NCBI RefSeq assembly: GCF_000488255.1
Contig: NZ_KI530755.1
Coordinates: 62,001-126,000 of the forward strand
Length of the DNA stretch: 64,000 nucleotides
Direction of reading: 5' to 3'
Source of the DNA: Acinetobacter indicus CIP 110367
GTDB lineage: Bacteria; Pseudomonadota; Gammaproteobacteria; Pseudomonadales; Moraxellaceae
Program-made: the position numbers and the translations under genes
In this document: positions 26,527 to 35,373 of the stretch, in pieces
How positions within the stretch are numbered: position 1 is the first letter of the stretch
How the letters are laid out: each line of letters starts with the position of its first letter
Notes under the pieces: model-generated
Seen by the model: only the letters and a program-made list of their open reading frames with translations
What the model was told of the DNA's origin: nothing
Databases searched by the model: none

Positions 26527-27036
26527 TTAAATCTGGGCAGAAACAATCTGGATGGGTGAGTTGAATTCATATACATCGCAGTTGGGACCAGAGCCAATCC
26601 GGTCAATCACGGCAAAATCGCTGGGTGCCTCCAGCGTCAGCAGGGGATGATGCCAGGTCCCGGCGCGGTAATTCACGCCTTGTGAACCATCGCTAATAAA
26701 TGCTTGAAGCTGGCTGATGTCCGGCTCATCTGTATTTAAACCCGGTGCCACCACCACCAAAAACGCTTGCCCCTGCATCGGAATAAAAGCCTGCGAGCCT
26801 TGAGGATGGCGCTCCAGCATTGCTACCTGAAACGGTATTTGGGTACTCTGGATATTGCGGAAAATACTAATGCCTGCTTGTGCTTCACCAAGAATTTCCG
26901 TCATGGCCAGCGCATGATAACGCTCGGTTTGGGCATGGTTAATATGAAAATAGTCATGTCCCTGACAGCTAATCACTTCACCAAAAGGGGCAAAATTGTC
27001 CAGGGTCAATGCTTGAATCTGAATGGTATTTTTCAT
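26527..27036 (-). CDS. allA: Ureidoglycolate lyase
   Basis: Splits (S)-ureidoglycolate into glyoxylate and urea, the last step of the route. 169 residues from the ATG at 27036 (MKNTIQIQALTLDNFAPFGEVI); an in-frame start 45 bases earlier would add MMMTIKIPALELSNN, which looks less like the family start. Motifs include FQVAMLERHPQGSQAFIPM and YRAGTWHHPLLTL, typical of the AllA cupin-like fold. It follows alc by 104 bases in the same direction. Confidence 0.88.
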   Translation of the reverse strand: MKNTIQIQALTLDNFAPFGEVISCQGHDYFHINHAQTERYHALAMTEILGEAQAGISIFRNIQSTQIPFQVAMLERHPQGSQAFIPMQGQAFLVVVAPGLNTDEPDISQLQAFISDGSQGVNYRAGTWHHPLLTLEAPSDFAVIDRIGSGPNCDVYEFNSPIQIVSAQI

Positions 27037-27140
27037 GTTGTTTGAGAGTTCCAGGGCGGGTATTTTTATGGTCATCATCAACTGGTAGAGATGGAGGTCG
27101 CTGTCAGCCTGTGGAGTGGGCCAACAGCGACGCTGGTGCG

Positions 27141-28148
27141 TTAGTCCACCAGTGTGCCCCAGAGGCGAATCCGGCTGATACCGCCGTCGGGAATCATATT
27201 GACCCGGATATGCGAGATTTTATCGTGCTTTAAAATCTGCTCGATAAAGGAATGCACATGGTCCATCTGCATGGGCTGCGCCTCCAGTAAAAATGGCCAG
27301 AACATGCTTTGTGGAATCAGTTGCGGATCGGTGGCATCTTCAATATAGACGGCCTGAATCGACACTTCTGCCGGGTAGTTGCCCTTGAAATGGGCGGTGT
27401 CGATATCAATTTTTTCAATCTGGCCGGCCTGTCCCAAAGCCAGAATACACCAGTCAAAGCCGGGCGTGCGTCGGCGTTTGGTTTCCCAGCCATCGCCCAT
27501 ATTGATGCCACGACCCGGATTAATCAGATTGCGTGGATGGCCAAAGTGGGCATCGCTATAGGCAATTACCCGGCCGCCGTTTTCAAGCGCCAGTAAATCC
27601 AGTGTACCCTGATGATCTGTGGTCTGAATTTTCACCTCGCCATATACGCGAAAACGTGCCACACCGCCATCGGGGAAAATATTCAGACGCACATGGGTAT
27701 AGACCGCATCAGAGCTGACTTCAAACAGATGATGCTGGCTGGGTCCCAAAATACTGTTGGCTAAAAGCGGCTGCCATTCGGCCTGCTCCAGATTACCTTG
27801 CGGCGCATAGCCGGCTTCGACACTGGCTGAAGCGGGATAGTTACCGCTAAAAAAGGTGGTATCAATATCCAGCGCCTGAATTTTGCCAGCCACACCTAAC
27901 TGGACAATGGCCCAGTCATAACCGGCATGGCGCTTGCGGCGGGTTTCCCAGCCGTCCATCCATTTGCCATGATCATCAAATTTATCTTCCACAAATACTG
28001 GTGCTGCAAATTGCAGCATACGCTGCGCATCGGCAAAAAAATCATCTGAACATTCAATAACTTTTGCACCAATACGGGTATCTGCCAGGTTGGTTAGTGT
28101 TTGAAGCTGGGACGGTAGGTCAAATGTTGGTGCAATTAAAGTGGCCAT
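27141..28148 (-). CDS. alc: Allantoicase
   Basis: Hydrolyses allantoate to ureidoglycolate and urea. 335 residues from the ATG at 28148, which has GGAAGAG at the right distance. The protein is two similar jelly-roll halves: GKWMDGWETRRKR with GYDWAIVQLG (about 82-110) and MGDGWETKRRR with GFDWCILALG (about 245-275), each followed by an ID(I/T)DT.(F/H)..GN(Y)PA block. This internal duplication defines the family. It is divergent from hpxO. Confidence 0.95.
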   Translation of the reverse strand: MATLIAPTFDLPSQLQTLTNLADTRIGAKVIECSDDFFADAQRMLQFAAPVFVEDKFDDHGKWMDGWETRRKRHAGYDWAIVQLGVAGKIQALDIDTTFFSGNYPASASVEAGYAPQGNLEQAEWQPLLANSILGPSQHHLFEVSSDAVYTHVRLNIFPDGGVARFRVYGEVKIQTTDHQGTLDLLALENGGRVIAYSDAHFGHPRNLINPGRGINMGDGWETKRRRTPGFDWCILALGQAGQIEKIDIDTAHFKGNYPAEVSIQAVYIEDATDPQLIPQSMFWPFLLEAQPMQMDHVHSFIEQILKHDKISHIRVNMIPDGGISRIRLWGTLVD

Positions 28149-28360
28149 AATTCTCTTCCATTTATTGTTCATTCACAGCAGGCACGGCCGTGCATCGAAA
28201 TCAGGCAGTGGCGCCAGATTTGGCTTGTACAGCAGGCCTATTGCTACGGGTAGAAGCACAGCCTGTGCCAACTTCTGGCCATGCGACCCAGGCTAAGCAT
28301 GAAATGGCACGTTTTTCGCTTCAGCTGTTCAGTTTTGACAGGCAAGCCTTGGGAGGAAAA

Positions 28361-29518
28361 ATGAAAATTACAATTATTGGTGCAGGTATTGGCGGATTAA
28401 CCACAGGGATTGCACTAAAAAAGTTTGGCCATGAAGTGCGTATTTATGAACAGTCCGAGCAGATTCTTCCGGTGGGCGCGGCCATTTCCCTGTGGTCCAA
28501 TGGGGTGAAATGCCTGAATTACCTCGGGCTGACCGAGCAGGTGGCCGAGCTAGGCGGGCAGATGGATCATCTGGCCTATGTCGATGGCCTGAGCGGTGAT
28601 GTGATGACCCAGTTCAGCCTGACGCCGTTAATTGAAGAAGTCGGGCAGCGTCCGTATCCGGTGTCGCGCGCGGAACTGCAAAATATGCTGATGGATGCAT
28701 TTGGTCGTGAGCACATCTATTTAGGCAAGAAAATGGTGGCACTCCAGGAAGATGGTTCACAGGTGACGGTCAGCTTTGCTGATGGCACACAGCTACAAAC
28801 CGAACTGCTGGTCGGGGCCGATGGTACCCACTCTTTAACCCGCGCCTATGTACTGGATGAAACCGTCGCGCGCCGTTATGCCGGTTATGTCAACTGGAAT
28901 GGTCTGGTGGAGGTGTCCGAACAGCTGGCCCCGGCCGACCAGTGGACTACCTTTGTCGGAGAAGGCAAGCGCGCTTCCCTGATGCCGGTGGCCGATCAGC
29001 GTTTTTATTTTTTCTTTGATGTGCCGCTAGCGGCCGGACTGGAGAATGACCGCAGCCAGTATAAAACACTGTTAAAACAGTATTTTCAGGGCTGGTGTCC
29101 GCAGGTGCAGCAGCTGATAGACTCGATTGATGAACAGCGCACCAATCGCGTGGAAATTCATGATATTGAGCCTTTCGCCAATTTTTATAAAGGCCGGGTG
29201 GTGCTAGTGGGAGATGCCGCACATAGCACCACGCCAGATATTGGGCAGGGTGGTTGTCAGGCCATGGAAGATGCTATTTATCTGGCGCGTGCCTTACAAA
29301 TTAATACCCTGGGTATGCAGGATGCCTTAAGCCGCTACCAGAATAAACGTAATGAGCGCGCCAATGAGCTGGTGCTGCGCGCGCGTAAACGCTGTGATGT
29401 TACGCATATGAAAGACCAGCAGGTGACGGAAGCCTGGTATGCCGAACTGCGCCAAGAGCAGGGGCCACATATCATGAAAGGCATTATCAGCAATATAGTC
29501 GGTAATCCGCTGGATTAA
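28361..29518 (+). CDS. hpxO: FAD-dependent urate hydroxylase
   Basis: Flavoprotein monooxygenase that turns urate into 5-hydroxyisourate with NADH and O2. 385 residues from the ATG at 28361, preceded by GGGAGGAAAA. FAD motifs: GAGIGGL at residues 7-13, VGADGTHS in the middle, and [21 protein letters not shown], in which GDAAH and the following Pro bind the flavin. PHBH-type enzymes share these, but the genes around it (uraH, uraD, puuE) make urate the substrate. No classical urate oxidase is present, so HpxO replaces it. Confidence 0.93.
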   Translation: MKITIIGAGIGGLTTGIALKKFGHEVRIYEQSEQILPVGAAISLWSNGVKCLNYLGLTEQVAELGGQMDHLAYVDGLSGDVMTQFSLTPLIEEVGQRPYPVSRAELQNMLMDAFGREHIYLGKKMVALQEDGSQVTVSFADGTQLQTELLVGADGTHSLTRAYVLDETVARRYAGYVNWNGLVEVSEQLAPADQWTTFVGEGKRASLMPVADQRFYFFFDVPLAAGLENDRSQYKTLLKQYFQGWCPQVQQLIDSIDEQRTNRVEIHDIEPFANFYKGRVVLVGDAAHSTTPDIGQGGCQAMEDAIYLARALQINTLGMQDALSRYQNKRNERANELVLRARKRCDVTHMKDQQVTEAWYAELRQEQGPHIMKGIISNIVGNPLD

Positions 29519-29553
29519 ACTTTCTGTGCAGGATGCTTTTCAAGAAATACAGG

Positions 29554-30093
29554 TCAATCGGCTGGTGTTGATGCTGTCTGCTCTGGTGCTGGATCCAGAA
29601 TGAGTTGCATTAGTACCAGATCACGCCATTGACCAAATTTTTTTCCAACTTGGGGCATATAGCCGCAATGCTGAAAACCTAATTGCTGATGCAAGGCCAT
29701 TGAACCGCTATTGTCATGGTCAATGGCGGCCACCATCACATGAACCTGATGCGCCTGCGCATGTTGAATTAAGGCTTGCATCAACTGTTTGCCCAAACCC
29801 TGCCGGCTGAATTGACGGTCAATAAACACCGAATGTTCGACTGTATGTTTAAAACCGCTGATGCTGCGGAAGGTAGAATAATCGGCATAGCCGGCAATTT
29901 GTCCGGTGTCCAGATGTTCGGCCACCAGCAGCGGAAAATTCTGTTTTTGTAATTGCTGGAACCAGTGCTGGAAATGTGCCAGATCAAAGGGCTGTTCATT
30001 CCAGGTGTTTACATGCTGTAGCACTTCCGGGTTATAAATCGCCTGAATGGCAGCAAGATCGTGTTCGGTGGCAGGACGAAGATGAAAGCGCAT
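29554..30093 (-). CDS. GNAT-family N-acetyltransferase
   Basis: A 179-residue acyltransferase. The acetyl-CoA pyrophosphate loop RQGLGKQLMQ follows the HSVFIDRQF strand. VMVAAIDHDNSGSMALHQQLGFQHCGYMPQVGKKFGQWRDLVLMQ is typical of phosphinothricin/methionine-sulfone type enzymes (compare MDDPR-like PAT/YncA). Such enzymes acetylate methionine sulfoximine and related amino acid analogues. The ATG at 30093 was chosen over a GTG nine bases upstream. It breaks the purine gene set without an obvious link to it. Confidence 0.85.
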   Translation of the reverse strand: MRFHLRPATEHDLAAIQAIYNPEVLQHVNTWNEQPFDLAHFQHWFQQLQKQNFPLLVAEHLDTGQIAGYADYSTFRSISGFKHTVEHSVFIDRQFSRQGLGKQLMQALIQHAQAHQVHVMVAAIDHDNSGSMALHQQLGFQHCGYMPQVGKKFGQWRDLVLMQLILDPAPEQTASTPAD

Positions 30094-30141
30094 AAGCAGC
30101 ACATCAGGATAGGAATGAGCGCATTATCATGCCGCTGCGGG

Positions 30142-30178
30142 CATAAAAAAAGCAAGACCGGAGTCCTGCTTTTTTATG
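30142..30178 (-). terminator. Terminator of the Tsx-like porin gene
   Basis: AAAAAAGCA and TGCTTTTTT pair around an inner GAC/GTC stem. It serves the minus-strand porin gene, whose stop lies 14 bases upstream of it. Confidence 0.75.
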
Positions 30179-30191
30179 TCATGTAAATGAC

Positions 30192-30926
30192 TTAGAAGTG
30201 GTATTTCACCAGCGCGCTGACATCATTCTGGTCTTTACCTTTCTGGCCATATTTGTTGTTCCATACTGAGTGTTCAATACCCACGTATAAACGTGTTTCT
30301 GGAGAAATGTGTTTACCCACATTCCATTTGTACTGAGAAGTCCAGTTTAATTCGCTGGCATGAGTATCTTCAGCTGTTGACCAGTCCAGGAAGGCATCAA
30401 CCAGGAAGTCTTCATTGCCCAGTTTAAATGGTACAGCATAGGTGATGGTCATTTGATAATCATCATCTGTCGTATCATTATCAGCACGATAGAAGTTGAT
30501 GTTCGCATATTGGGTATATGGAATATCTAAAGCAAAGCCAACGCCATATAAGAAGTTGTTGAACTCAGGGTTGCCACCGTGCCCTGCGTTGTGCTCCCAA
30601 GTTGTTGCGACTAACACGTCTTTCACTGGACCAAATGCCAGATTTTGACCAGTCACTTCGCCTAGGCTTAAACGTGGTGCCAATTCAAAGTAAGTTGAAT
30701 CGTCATTGTTGCCATCCCATTGCTGGTCAACAAAGAAGAATACATCTGCATATTTCAGTTTAGCTGCGTATTCAGCAGTTAAGGTGGTACGGTCTTCAGT
30801 GCCTAACTCGTAGTTTTCACCATAAAGACCAGTCAAGCTAAAGTCTTGCCATACAATAGGACTCGCCTGAGTGAAGGCAGCAGCGGTTGAGAATGCACAA
30901 AGTGCAGCAAGTTGCGTAAGTTTCAT
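30192..30926 (-). CDS. Tsx/OmpK-like outer-membrane channel
   Basis: A 244-residue beta-barrel with a signal peptide (cleavage probably after TQA, about residue 21). It alternates aromatic strands (WQDFSLTGLYGENYELG, YADVFFFVDQQWDG) and ends in Phe (ALVKYHF), as outer-membrane barrels do. The family resembles Tsx, which takes up nucleosides. Sitting among urate genes, it may let in purines or nucleosides. Substrate is an inference from family and context only. Confidence 0.8.
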   Translation of the reverse strand: MKLTQLAALCAFSTAAAFTQASPIVWQDFSLTGLYGENYELGTEDRTTLTAEYAAKLKYADVFFFVDQQWDGNNDDSTYFELAPRLSLGEVTGQNLAFGPVKDVLVATTWEHNAGHGGNPEFNNFLYGVGFALDIPYTQYANINFYRADNDTTDDDYQMTITYAVPFKLGNEDFLVDAFLDWSTAEDTHASELNWTSQYKWNVGKHISPETRLYVGIEHSVWNNKYGQKGKDQNDVSALVKYHF

Positions 30927-31027
30927 AACGGTGTCTTCGTCTTCCCCAAAAAGCGTGTCAAGGATACAGGTTATTAAGCAAAAATAAAGCCAAATTTAAC
31001 TTTTTATTGGCAATTTTCCGACCAAAT

Positions 31028-31354
31028 TTAGCTGCCGCGATAGGTCGAATAGGCAAAAGGACTGATCAATAACGGGATGTGATAATGCTGTGTCGCCTCC
31101 TTAATCTGGAAGTAAATCACCACTTTAGGAAAGAAGCTGTCCAGGCCTTTTCGTTCAAAATAGGCCGCAGTATAAAACTCCAGACTATATGAGCCTTCCG
31201 GACAGTCGGCCAAAGCAAAATCGGCGGCCGTGACCCGGCCATCGGTATTGGTTTCGGCTTCGGCCAGTAACTGTTGTTGCTGGTTAAACAGTCGGATTTT
31301 CACGCCGGCAGCCGGTTGACCCAAATGGGTATCTAAAATATGGGTGCTGATCAT
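31028..31354 (-). CDS. uraH: 5-Hydroxyisourate hydrolase
   Basis: Transthyretin-like enzyme (108 residues) that opens 5-hydroxyisourate to OHCU. It starts MISTHILDTHLGQPAAGVKI, holding the conserved His near the N-terminus, and has RLFN and the stretch HYHIPLLISPFAYSTYRGS; the C-terminal YRGS is the family's active-site signature. No signal peptide, so cytosolic. It overlaps uraD by 4 bases (ATGA). Confidence 0.96.
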   Translation of the reverse strand: MISTHILDTHLGQPAAGVKIRLFNQQQQLLAEAETNTDGRVTAADFALADCPEGSYSLEFYTAAYFERKGLDSFFPKVVIYFQIKEATQHYHIPLLISPFAYSTYRGS

Positions 31355-31854
31355 GACTGAAGCTCCTGGCTTAAACGCAGTAAGGCAATGTCTGAAAGTT
31401 GCTGCTGCACAATGCGCTGTTCAGTGTCGGCATCATTCAGCAGGCGATACTGTAAGGCTTGCAGAATATCTTCACTGCTCAAGCCAAAGGCTTTAATCAG
31501 GAAAATAAATCCGAATTTTTTTTCATAGGCCAGATTACCCTGTAAAAGTGCCTGCTGGGTGTCGCTATTGAGCTGGACCGCGGCCTGTTCCCGGGCTGAA
31601 AATACCTGCTCCTGTGCGGTGAGTTGCTGCTGCGCCTGTTTCTCACCAATTCGAGGATGATTTGCGAGTGCGGCCTGAATCTCAGGCCAGCTCCAGTGGC
31701 TGGCCTGCTGCCGGGCAAATTCTAAAAGTTGCTCGATACTCTCAAAAGGCCGTTGTTGGGTTATAGCAGTTGCCCATGTCGGAATATGTACACATTGCTG
31801 CAAGAATTGGTGAATCTCAGCTTCAGGGGCCTGATTAAATTGATCCAGTTGCAC
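31351..31854 (-). CDS. uraD: OHCU decarboxylase
   Basis: 2-Oxo-4-hydroxy-4-carboxy-5-ureidoimidazoline decarboxylase, which gives (S)-allantoin. 167 residues, all-helical. HPRIGEK with Glu and Arg nearby (about 86-92) and the FGFIFLIKAFGLSSEDILQALQYRL block at 120-145 are typical. It is translationally coupled to uraH. Confidence 0.94.
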   Translation of the reverse strand: MQLDQFNQAPEAEIHQFLQQCVHIPTWATAITQQRPFESIEQLLEFARQQASHWSWPEIQAALANHPRIGEKQAQQQLTAQEQVFSAREQAAVQLNSDTQQALLQGNLAYEKKFGFIFLIKAFGLSSEDILQALQYRLLNDADTEQRIVQQQLSDIALLRLSQELQS

Positions 31855-31978
31855 AGTAAGGGTCTCATCATTACATTTAATTTTGTTGCTAAAAGTGCAA
31901 TATCAGTGCCAAATTTCAGTGAAAAGCCAATTTTTTACTGAGATGGTTAAAGCTGCACAAGGCTGGTGCGAGTTTTCT

Positions 31979-32953
31979 TTATTTGACGGGTTCTGGTGCG
32001 TGATGGCGATACCAATGCGCAGCAATATCACCGCGGCGGCAAATCCAGACCTGTGGATGCGATTGAATGTAGTCTAAAAAGCATTGCAGGGCTTTAAAGC
32101 GTCCCGGGCGCCCCAAAAGACGGCAGTGCATACCAATCGAGAGCATTTTGGGTGCAGTTTCCCCTTCGGCATAGAGCACATCAAAAGCATCTTTCAGGTA
32201 TTGATAAAACTGCTCGCCGCTATTAAAGCCGCTTGCAGCGGCAAATTTCATATCATTGCTGTCGAGGGTGTAGGGAATAATTAAATGCGGCCGTGACTGG
32301 CCCTGGGCATTGGTCAGCGTCTGCCAGAACGGTAAATCATCGCCATAATAATCACAGTCATACTGAATTTGCGGGAATTCGGCCAGTAACTGGCGGGTAT
32401 TGGGACTGTCGCGGCCGGTATACCAGCCAATGGGTGCATGACCAAACAGGGTTTCTAAGACACTGATCGCCTGATCCATATGCTGGCGTTCAGTGGCCAT
32501 ATCCATACTCTGATAATGCAGCCAGCGTTGCCCATGCGAGACCACATCATAGTCGGCCTGCTGAATGGCCTCGACCACATACGGGTTCCGCGCCAGCGCC
32601 ATACCGACCCCAAAAATGGTCATCGGTAACTGACGCCGCTGAAACTCCTGATGAATGCGCCAGAAACCAGCCCGCGAGCCATATTCATACATCGAATCCA
32701 TCGACATATGTCTGGCTGGAAAGCTGGCCGCGCCGACAATTTCGGATAAAAACTGCTCGGAGCCGGCGTCGCCATGTTCAATATGATTTTCGCCGCCTTC
32801 CTCATAATTCAGCACAAATTGCACCGCAATACGTGCCTGATTCGGCCACTGCGGATGTGGCGGCTGGCCATGATAGCCAATTAAATCACGTGAATAAGGG
32901 GCAGAGCGGATTGAGTCAATCAGTGCCTGACCACGCAAGTAAGCAGTTGTCAC
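31979..32953 (-). CDS. puuE: Allantoinase, polysaccharide-deacetylase type
   Basis: Opens the ring of allantoin to allantoate without a bound metal cluster of the AllB type. 324 residues with a NodB-like fold. It opens RDLIGYHGQPPHPQWPNQARIAVQFVLNYEEGGEN, the family signature, and continues with MYEYGSRAGFWRIHQEFQRR, WLHYQSMDMATER and PIGWYTGRDSPNTRQLL. It lies upstream of uraD in the same direction, 124 bases away, so uraH-uraD-puuE are likely one transcription unit. Confidence 0.95.
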   Translation of the reverse strand: MTTAYLRGQALIDSIRSAPYSRDLIGYHGQPPHPQWPNQARIAVQFVLNYEEGGENHIEHGDAGSEQFLSEIVGAASFPARHMSMDSMYEYGSRAGFWRIHQEFQRRQLPMTIFGVGMALARNPYVVEAIQQADYDVVSHGQRWLHYQSMDMATERQHMDQAISVLETLFGHAPIGWYTGRDSPNTRQLLAEFPQIQYDCDYYGDDLPFWQTLTNAQGQSRPHLIIPYTLDSNDMKFAAASGFNSGEQFYQYLKDAFDVLYAEGETAPKMLSIGMHCRLLGRPGRFKALQCFLDYIQSHPQVWICRRGDIAAHWYRHHAPEPVK

Positions 32954-33200
32954 AACAGGTTATCCTTTTGCTAATTTTTATCAAATATTGCTTGCATATT
33001 TTTGAGTTAGGCCCGATATTCAAAGTATAAGGACACGGTTCTGCAGACTCAAAAGTGTTCATCGTTCAATGTGGAGGGTAGCGTCCAAATTAGGTTGAAG
33101 ATGTTCAATATGCTGGAAAACAGCAAGCGACAAACGTGCCAAGATAAAATAGTTTTGCACAAAAAAGATTCAGAAAACGAAAGAAAGAGAGGATGAGATT

Positions 33201-33563
33201 ATGAATATTGAAATCCGTACAGATAAGAACATCCAAGGTAGCGAACGATTAATTAGTTACGTACGTGCAGAGCTAAGTGATGAATTTAAACGCCATAGTG
33301 AGCGTATTACCCATTTTTCCGTACATTTAAGTGATGAAAACGGGGACAAAGGCGGAGATGATGACATCAAATGTATGATTGAAGCACGCCCGGCCGGCTT
33401 GAAGCCTGTGGTGGTCAATCATCGTGGTCATAATGTCGATACCGCAATTCATGGCGCCATTGACCGTTTAAAACGTAGTCTGGAGCATGTCTTTGAGAAA
33501 AAAGAACATCCGCGTGGTGGACAGCCGGGTCGAGTTGACCTAGATACCGATGTCGACGAATAA
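33201..33563 (+). CDS. HPF/RaiA-family ribosome-associated protein
   Basis: A 120-residue protein of the ribosome hibernation/YfiA fold: MNIEIRTDKNIQGSERLISYV, then LSDEN and IEARPAGLKPVVV, then HNVDTAIHGAIDRLKRSLEHVFEKK. The length and absence of a long C-terminal domain exclude the long form that alone makes 100S dimers. The last 20 residues are acidic (DLDTDVDE). The GAGAGGATGAG before ATG is a good RBS. Neighbours give no hint of condition. Confidence 0.85.
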   Translation: MNIEIRTDKNIQGSERLISYVRAELSDEFKRHSERITHFSVHLSDENGDKGGDDDIKCMIEARPAGLKPVVVNHRGHNVDTAIHGAIDRLKRSLEHVFEKKEHPRGGQPGRVDLDTDVDE

Positions 33564-33586
33564 GACAGGTATTGGCTGAAAAGCAG

Positions 33587-33613
33587 AAAAGCCCCAGTAT
33601 CGGGGCTTTTTTT
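33587..33613 (+). terminator. Terminator after the HPF-like gene
   Basis: AAAAGCCCC pairs with GGGGCTTTT around a short loop and is followed by a run of T; 23 bases after the stop codon. Confidence 0.85.
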
Positions 33614-33712
33614 ATAGCAAATTCATGCGACAAGATTACATTTCGCTTAAACAATTTTCACTGAATTGGGCATAATAGAACGAAATTGATTTGATTGAAG
33701 AGAGCTCTCTGC

Positions 33713-34255
33713 ATGTTAACGGCACAACAACAACGCTTGGTGCAAGCCATAGAAGAACTAGATCAGGCCCAAGTGCAACAACTTTTGGCCGCGGGGCTTG
33801 ATCCGAATTTTATTGATCCTGAAAAAGGCCCGGTAATTTCAGTCTGGTCCGATGGCCTGTTTCAGTGGTGGGAAGCCATTTGCGAGGCCTATGAGGCGGG
33901 CCAGCCGCACAATGAAGCACAAAAACAGCAGGATTTGGCCGTCCATATGGAAATTCTGGACGCGTTAATTCAGGCCAAGGTCAATTTGCATTTGTGGGAT
34001 GCGGAAGAAGTCTATGGCCCGTTATGGGACGCCGCCAGTGCCGCCTGTGCACCTGCGGTAAAGCGCCTGCTTGAAGAAAACGTCGATCCAAACCGTAAAG
34101 ATGAAGATGGCCTGACCATTTTGTCATCCATCAGTGATTTATTCTTTGATTGCGACTTTGATGAAATTAACTGGGCTGAAGCCTTGCCTGAAGAACAGCA
34201 AACCTTAGAACTGCTCCGTGCCCATGGCGCGAAAATGACCAAAGAATTGGCTTAA
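33713..34255 (+). CDS. Ankyrin-repeat protein
   Basis: A 180-residue soluble protein. The start LTAQQQRLVQAIEELDQAQVQQLLAAGLDPNFIDPEKGP is an ankyrin unit, and AACAPAVKRLLEENVDPNRKDEDGLTILSS around residues 105-135 is another. The ends between are irregular and acidic. Such proteins bind partners; no partner is evident. The ATG at 33713 follows GAAGAGAGC. It sits 16 bases before an outer-membrane protein gene in the same direction, so they could share a transcript. Confidence 0.8.
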   Translation: MLTAQQQRLVQAIEELDQAQVQQLLAAGLDPNFIDPEKGPVISVWSDGLFQWWEAICEAYEAGQPHNEAQKQQDLAVHMEILDALIQAKVNLHLWDAEEVYGPLWDAASAACAPAVKRLLEENVDPNRKDEDGLTILSSISDLFFDCDFDEINWAEALPEEQQTLELLRAHGAKMTKELA

Positions 34256-34271
34256 AATTGAGATAAACACT

Positions 34272-35042
34272 ATGTCAGCATTGAAATTATTGGGTGTGAT
34301 GGTGGCGACTGCAGTCAGCAGTCAGGTCTTTGCCGCCGAGTTTGCATTTGACCGTCCGGGTGTGGGCATGAGCACCGGAATTACGCCGGTCGGCCAGTTG
34401 GCCTGGGAGCAAGCGCTGGCCAATGCGCACTATCAGAAAACCAAAGATGACAATGGTCTGACGCAGGAAATCACTCAGCTGCACGCCGATACCTTGTTGC
34501 GTACCGGTCTGGCAGACAATCTAGAATTACAGCTGGGCTGGCAGGGTCCGGGCTGGAGCCGGGTAAAAAGTGCTGGCCAGTCGGTTGAAGAAGATGGTCT
34601 GGGGGATGTCAGCATTGGTCTGAAACATGCCATTGATTTAGATGATGAAAAACTGTCGATGGCGGTGCTGGCCGAAGCGCAGATTGCCACCGGGAATGAT
34701 GGTTTTAGTGCCGAAGAGGATATTTACAGCCTTAGCTCGGCAGTGGCCTATGCCTATAATGATTTACTGACCACCTCAATTAGCATGCGTTATGAGTGGC
34801 AGGACAACAATTGGGCTTTGCAGGCAGTGCCGGGGATTCAATATCAGCTCAGTGATAAATGGGCCGGGTTCTCCGAGTTTATTTACCACAAAGCAGAAAG
34901 CCAGAAGGTGGAATATGCCTTGGGTTCAGGCCTGATTTATGCCTTAAATGCGCGTACCCAGCTGGATGCCAGTGTCGGTGTTGATTTAAATGGCGCTGAT
35001 AAAAGTTATCATGCCGGTTTAGGTGTGGCCTTCCTGTTCTAA
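34272..35042 (+). CDS. Outer-membrane beta-barrel, MetA-pathway phenol-degradation type
   Basis: A 256-residue protein with a signal peptide ending AQVFAAEF-like (cleavage near residue 21, VFA-A). It has alternating hydrophobic strands (LLTTSISMRYEWQDNNWALQAVPGIQYQLSDKWAGF) and a terminal GVAFLF. The family, phenol_MetA_deg (transporter), is often near aromatic or fatty-acid genes; here it follows an ankyrin gene. Cargo is unknown. Confidence 0.75.
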   Translation: MSALKLLGVMVATAVSSQVFAAEFAFDRPGVGMSTGITPVGQLAWEQALANAHYQKTKDDNGLTQEITQLHADTLLRTGLADNLELQLGWQGPGWSRVKSAGQSVEEDGLGDVSIGLKHAIDLDDEKLSMAVLAEAQIATGNDGFSAEEDIYSLSSAVAYAYNDLLTTSISMRYEWQDNNWALQAVPGIQYQLSDKWAGFSEFIYHKAESQKVEYALGSGLIYALNARTQLDASVGVDLNGADKSYHAGLGVAFLF

Positions 35043-35373
35043 GTGCGCTCTGGTTATGGCGCTGTAGAAAGCGGGGGAGTAGAGTCTCTCGCTGACTGCT
35101 AGAGAGCTGCAACTTATTCTGCTTACGGTCTGTTCACAGGCCGTTTTTATATCTGGTTTAGCAGCAGAATTGCTACAGATCTCGACACAGGCGCTGGCAG
35201 ATCACGCTATCATGATGGTGATGATCACAGCGGATAAGCGCGAGGCCTGTCCGCCCATTAAACTTTAGCTTTTAAGTCGCTTTGTATAGGCTTTGGCGCC
35301 ATATCCCTTGATTTCATCAGGTGGCACTGCCCAGCGATCGTGAATATTAAAAACAACAACAGGAGGATGAGTC
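35043..35373. other. Intergenic gap before the GST gene
   Basis: 331 bases. It holds the terminator at 35125-35148 and then no convincing coding frame. The 35270-35330 part is a plausible promoter region for the GST gene, but I find no clear -35/-10 pair. AGGAGG at 35361 is the GST RBS. Confidence 0.55.
35125..35148 (+). terminator. Terminator after the outer-membrane protein gene
   Basis: ACGGTCTG and CAGGCCGT form an eight-pair stem (one G-T pair) around TTCA, then five T. It lies 82 bases after the stop. Confidence 0.65.
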
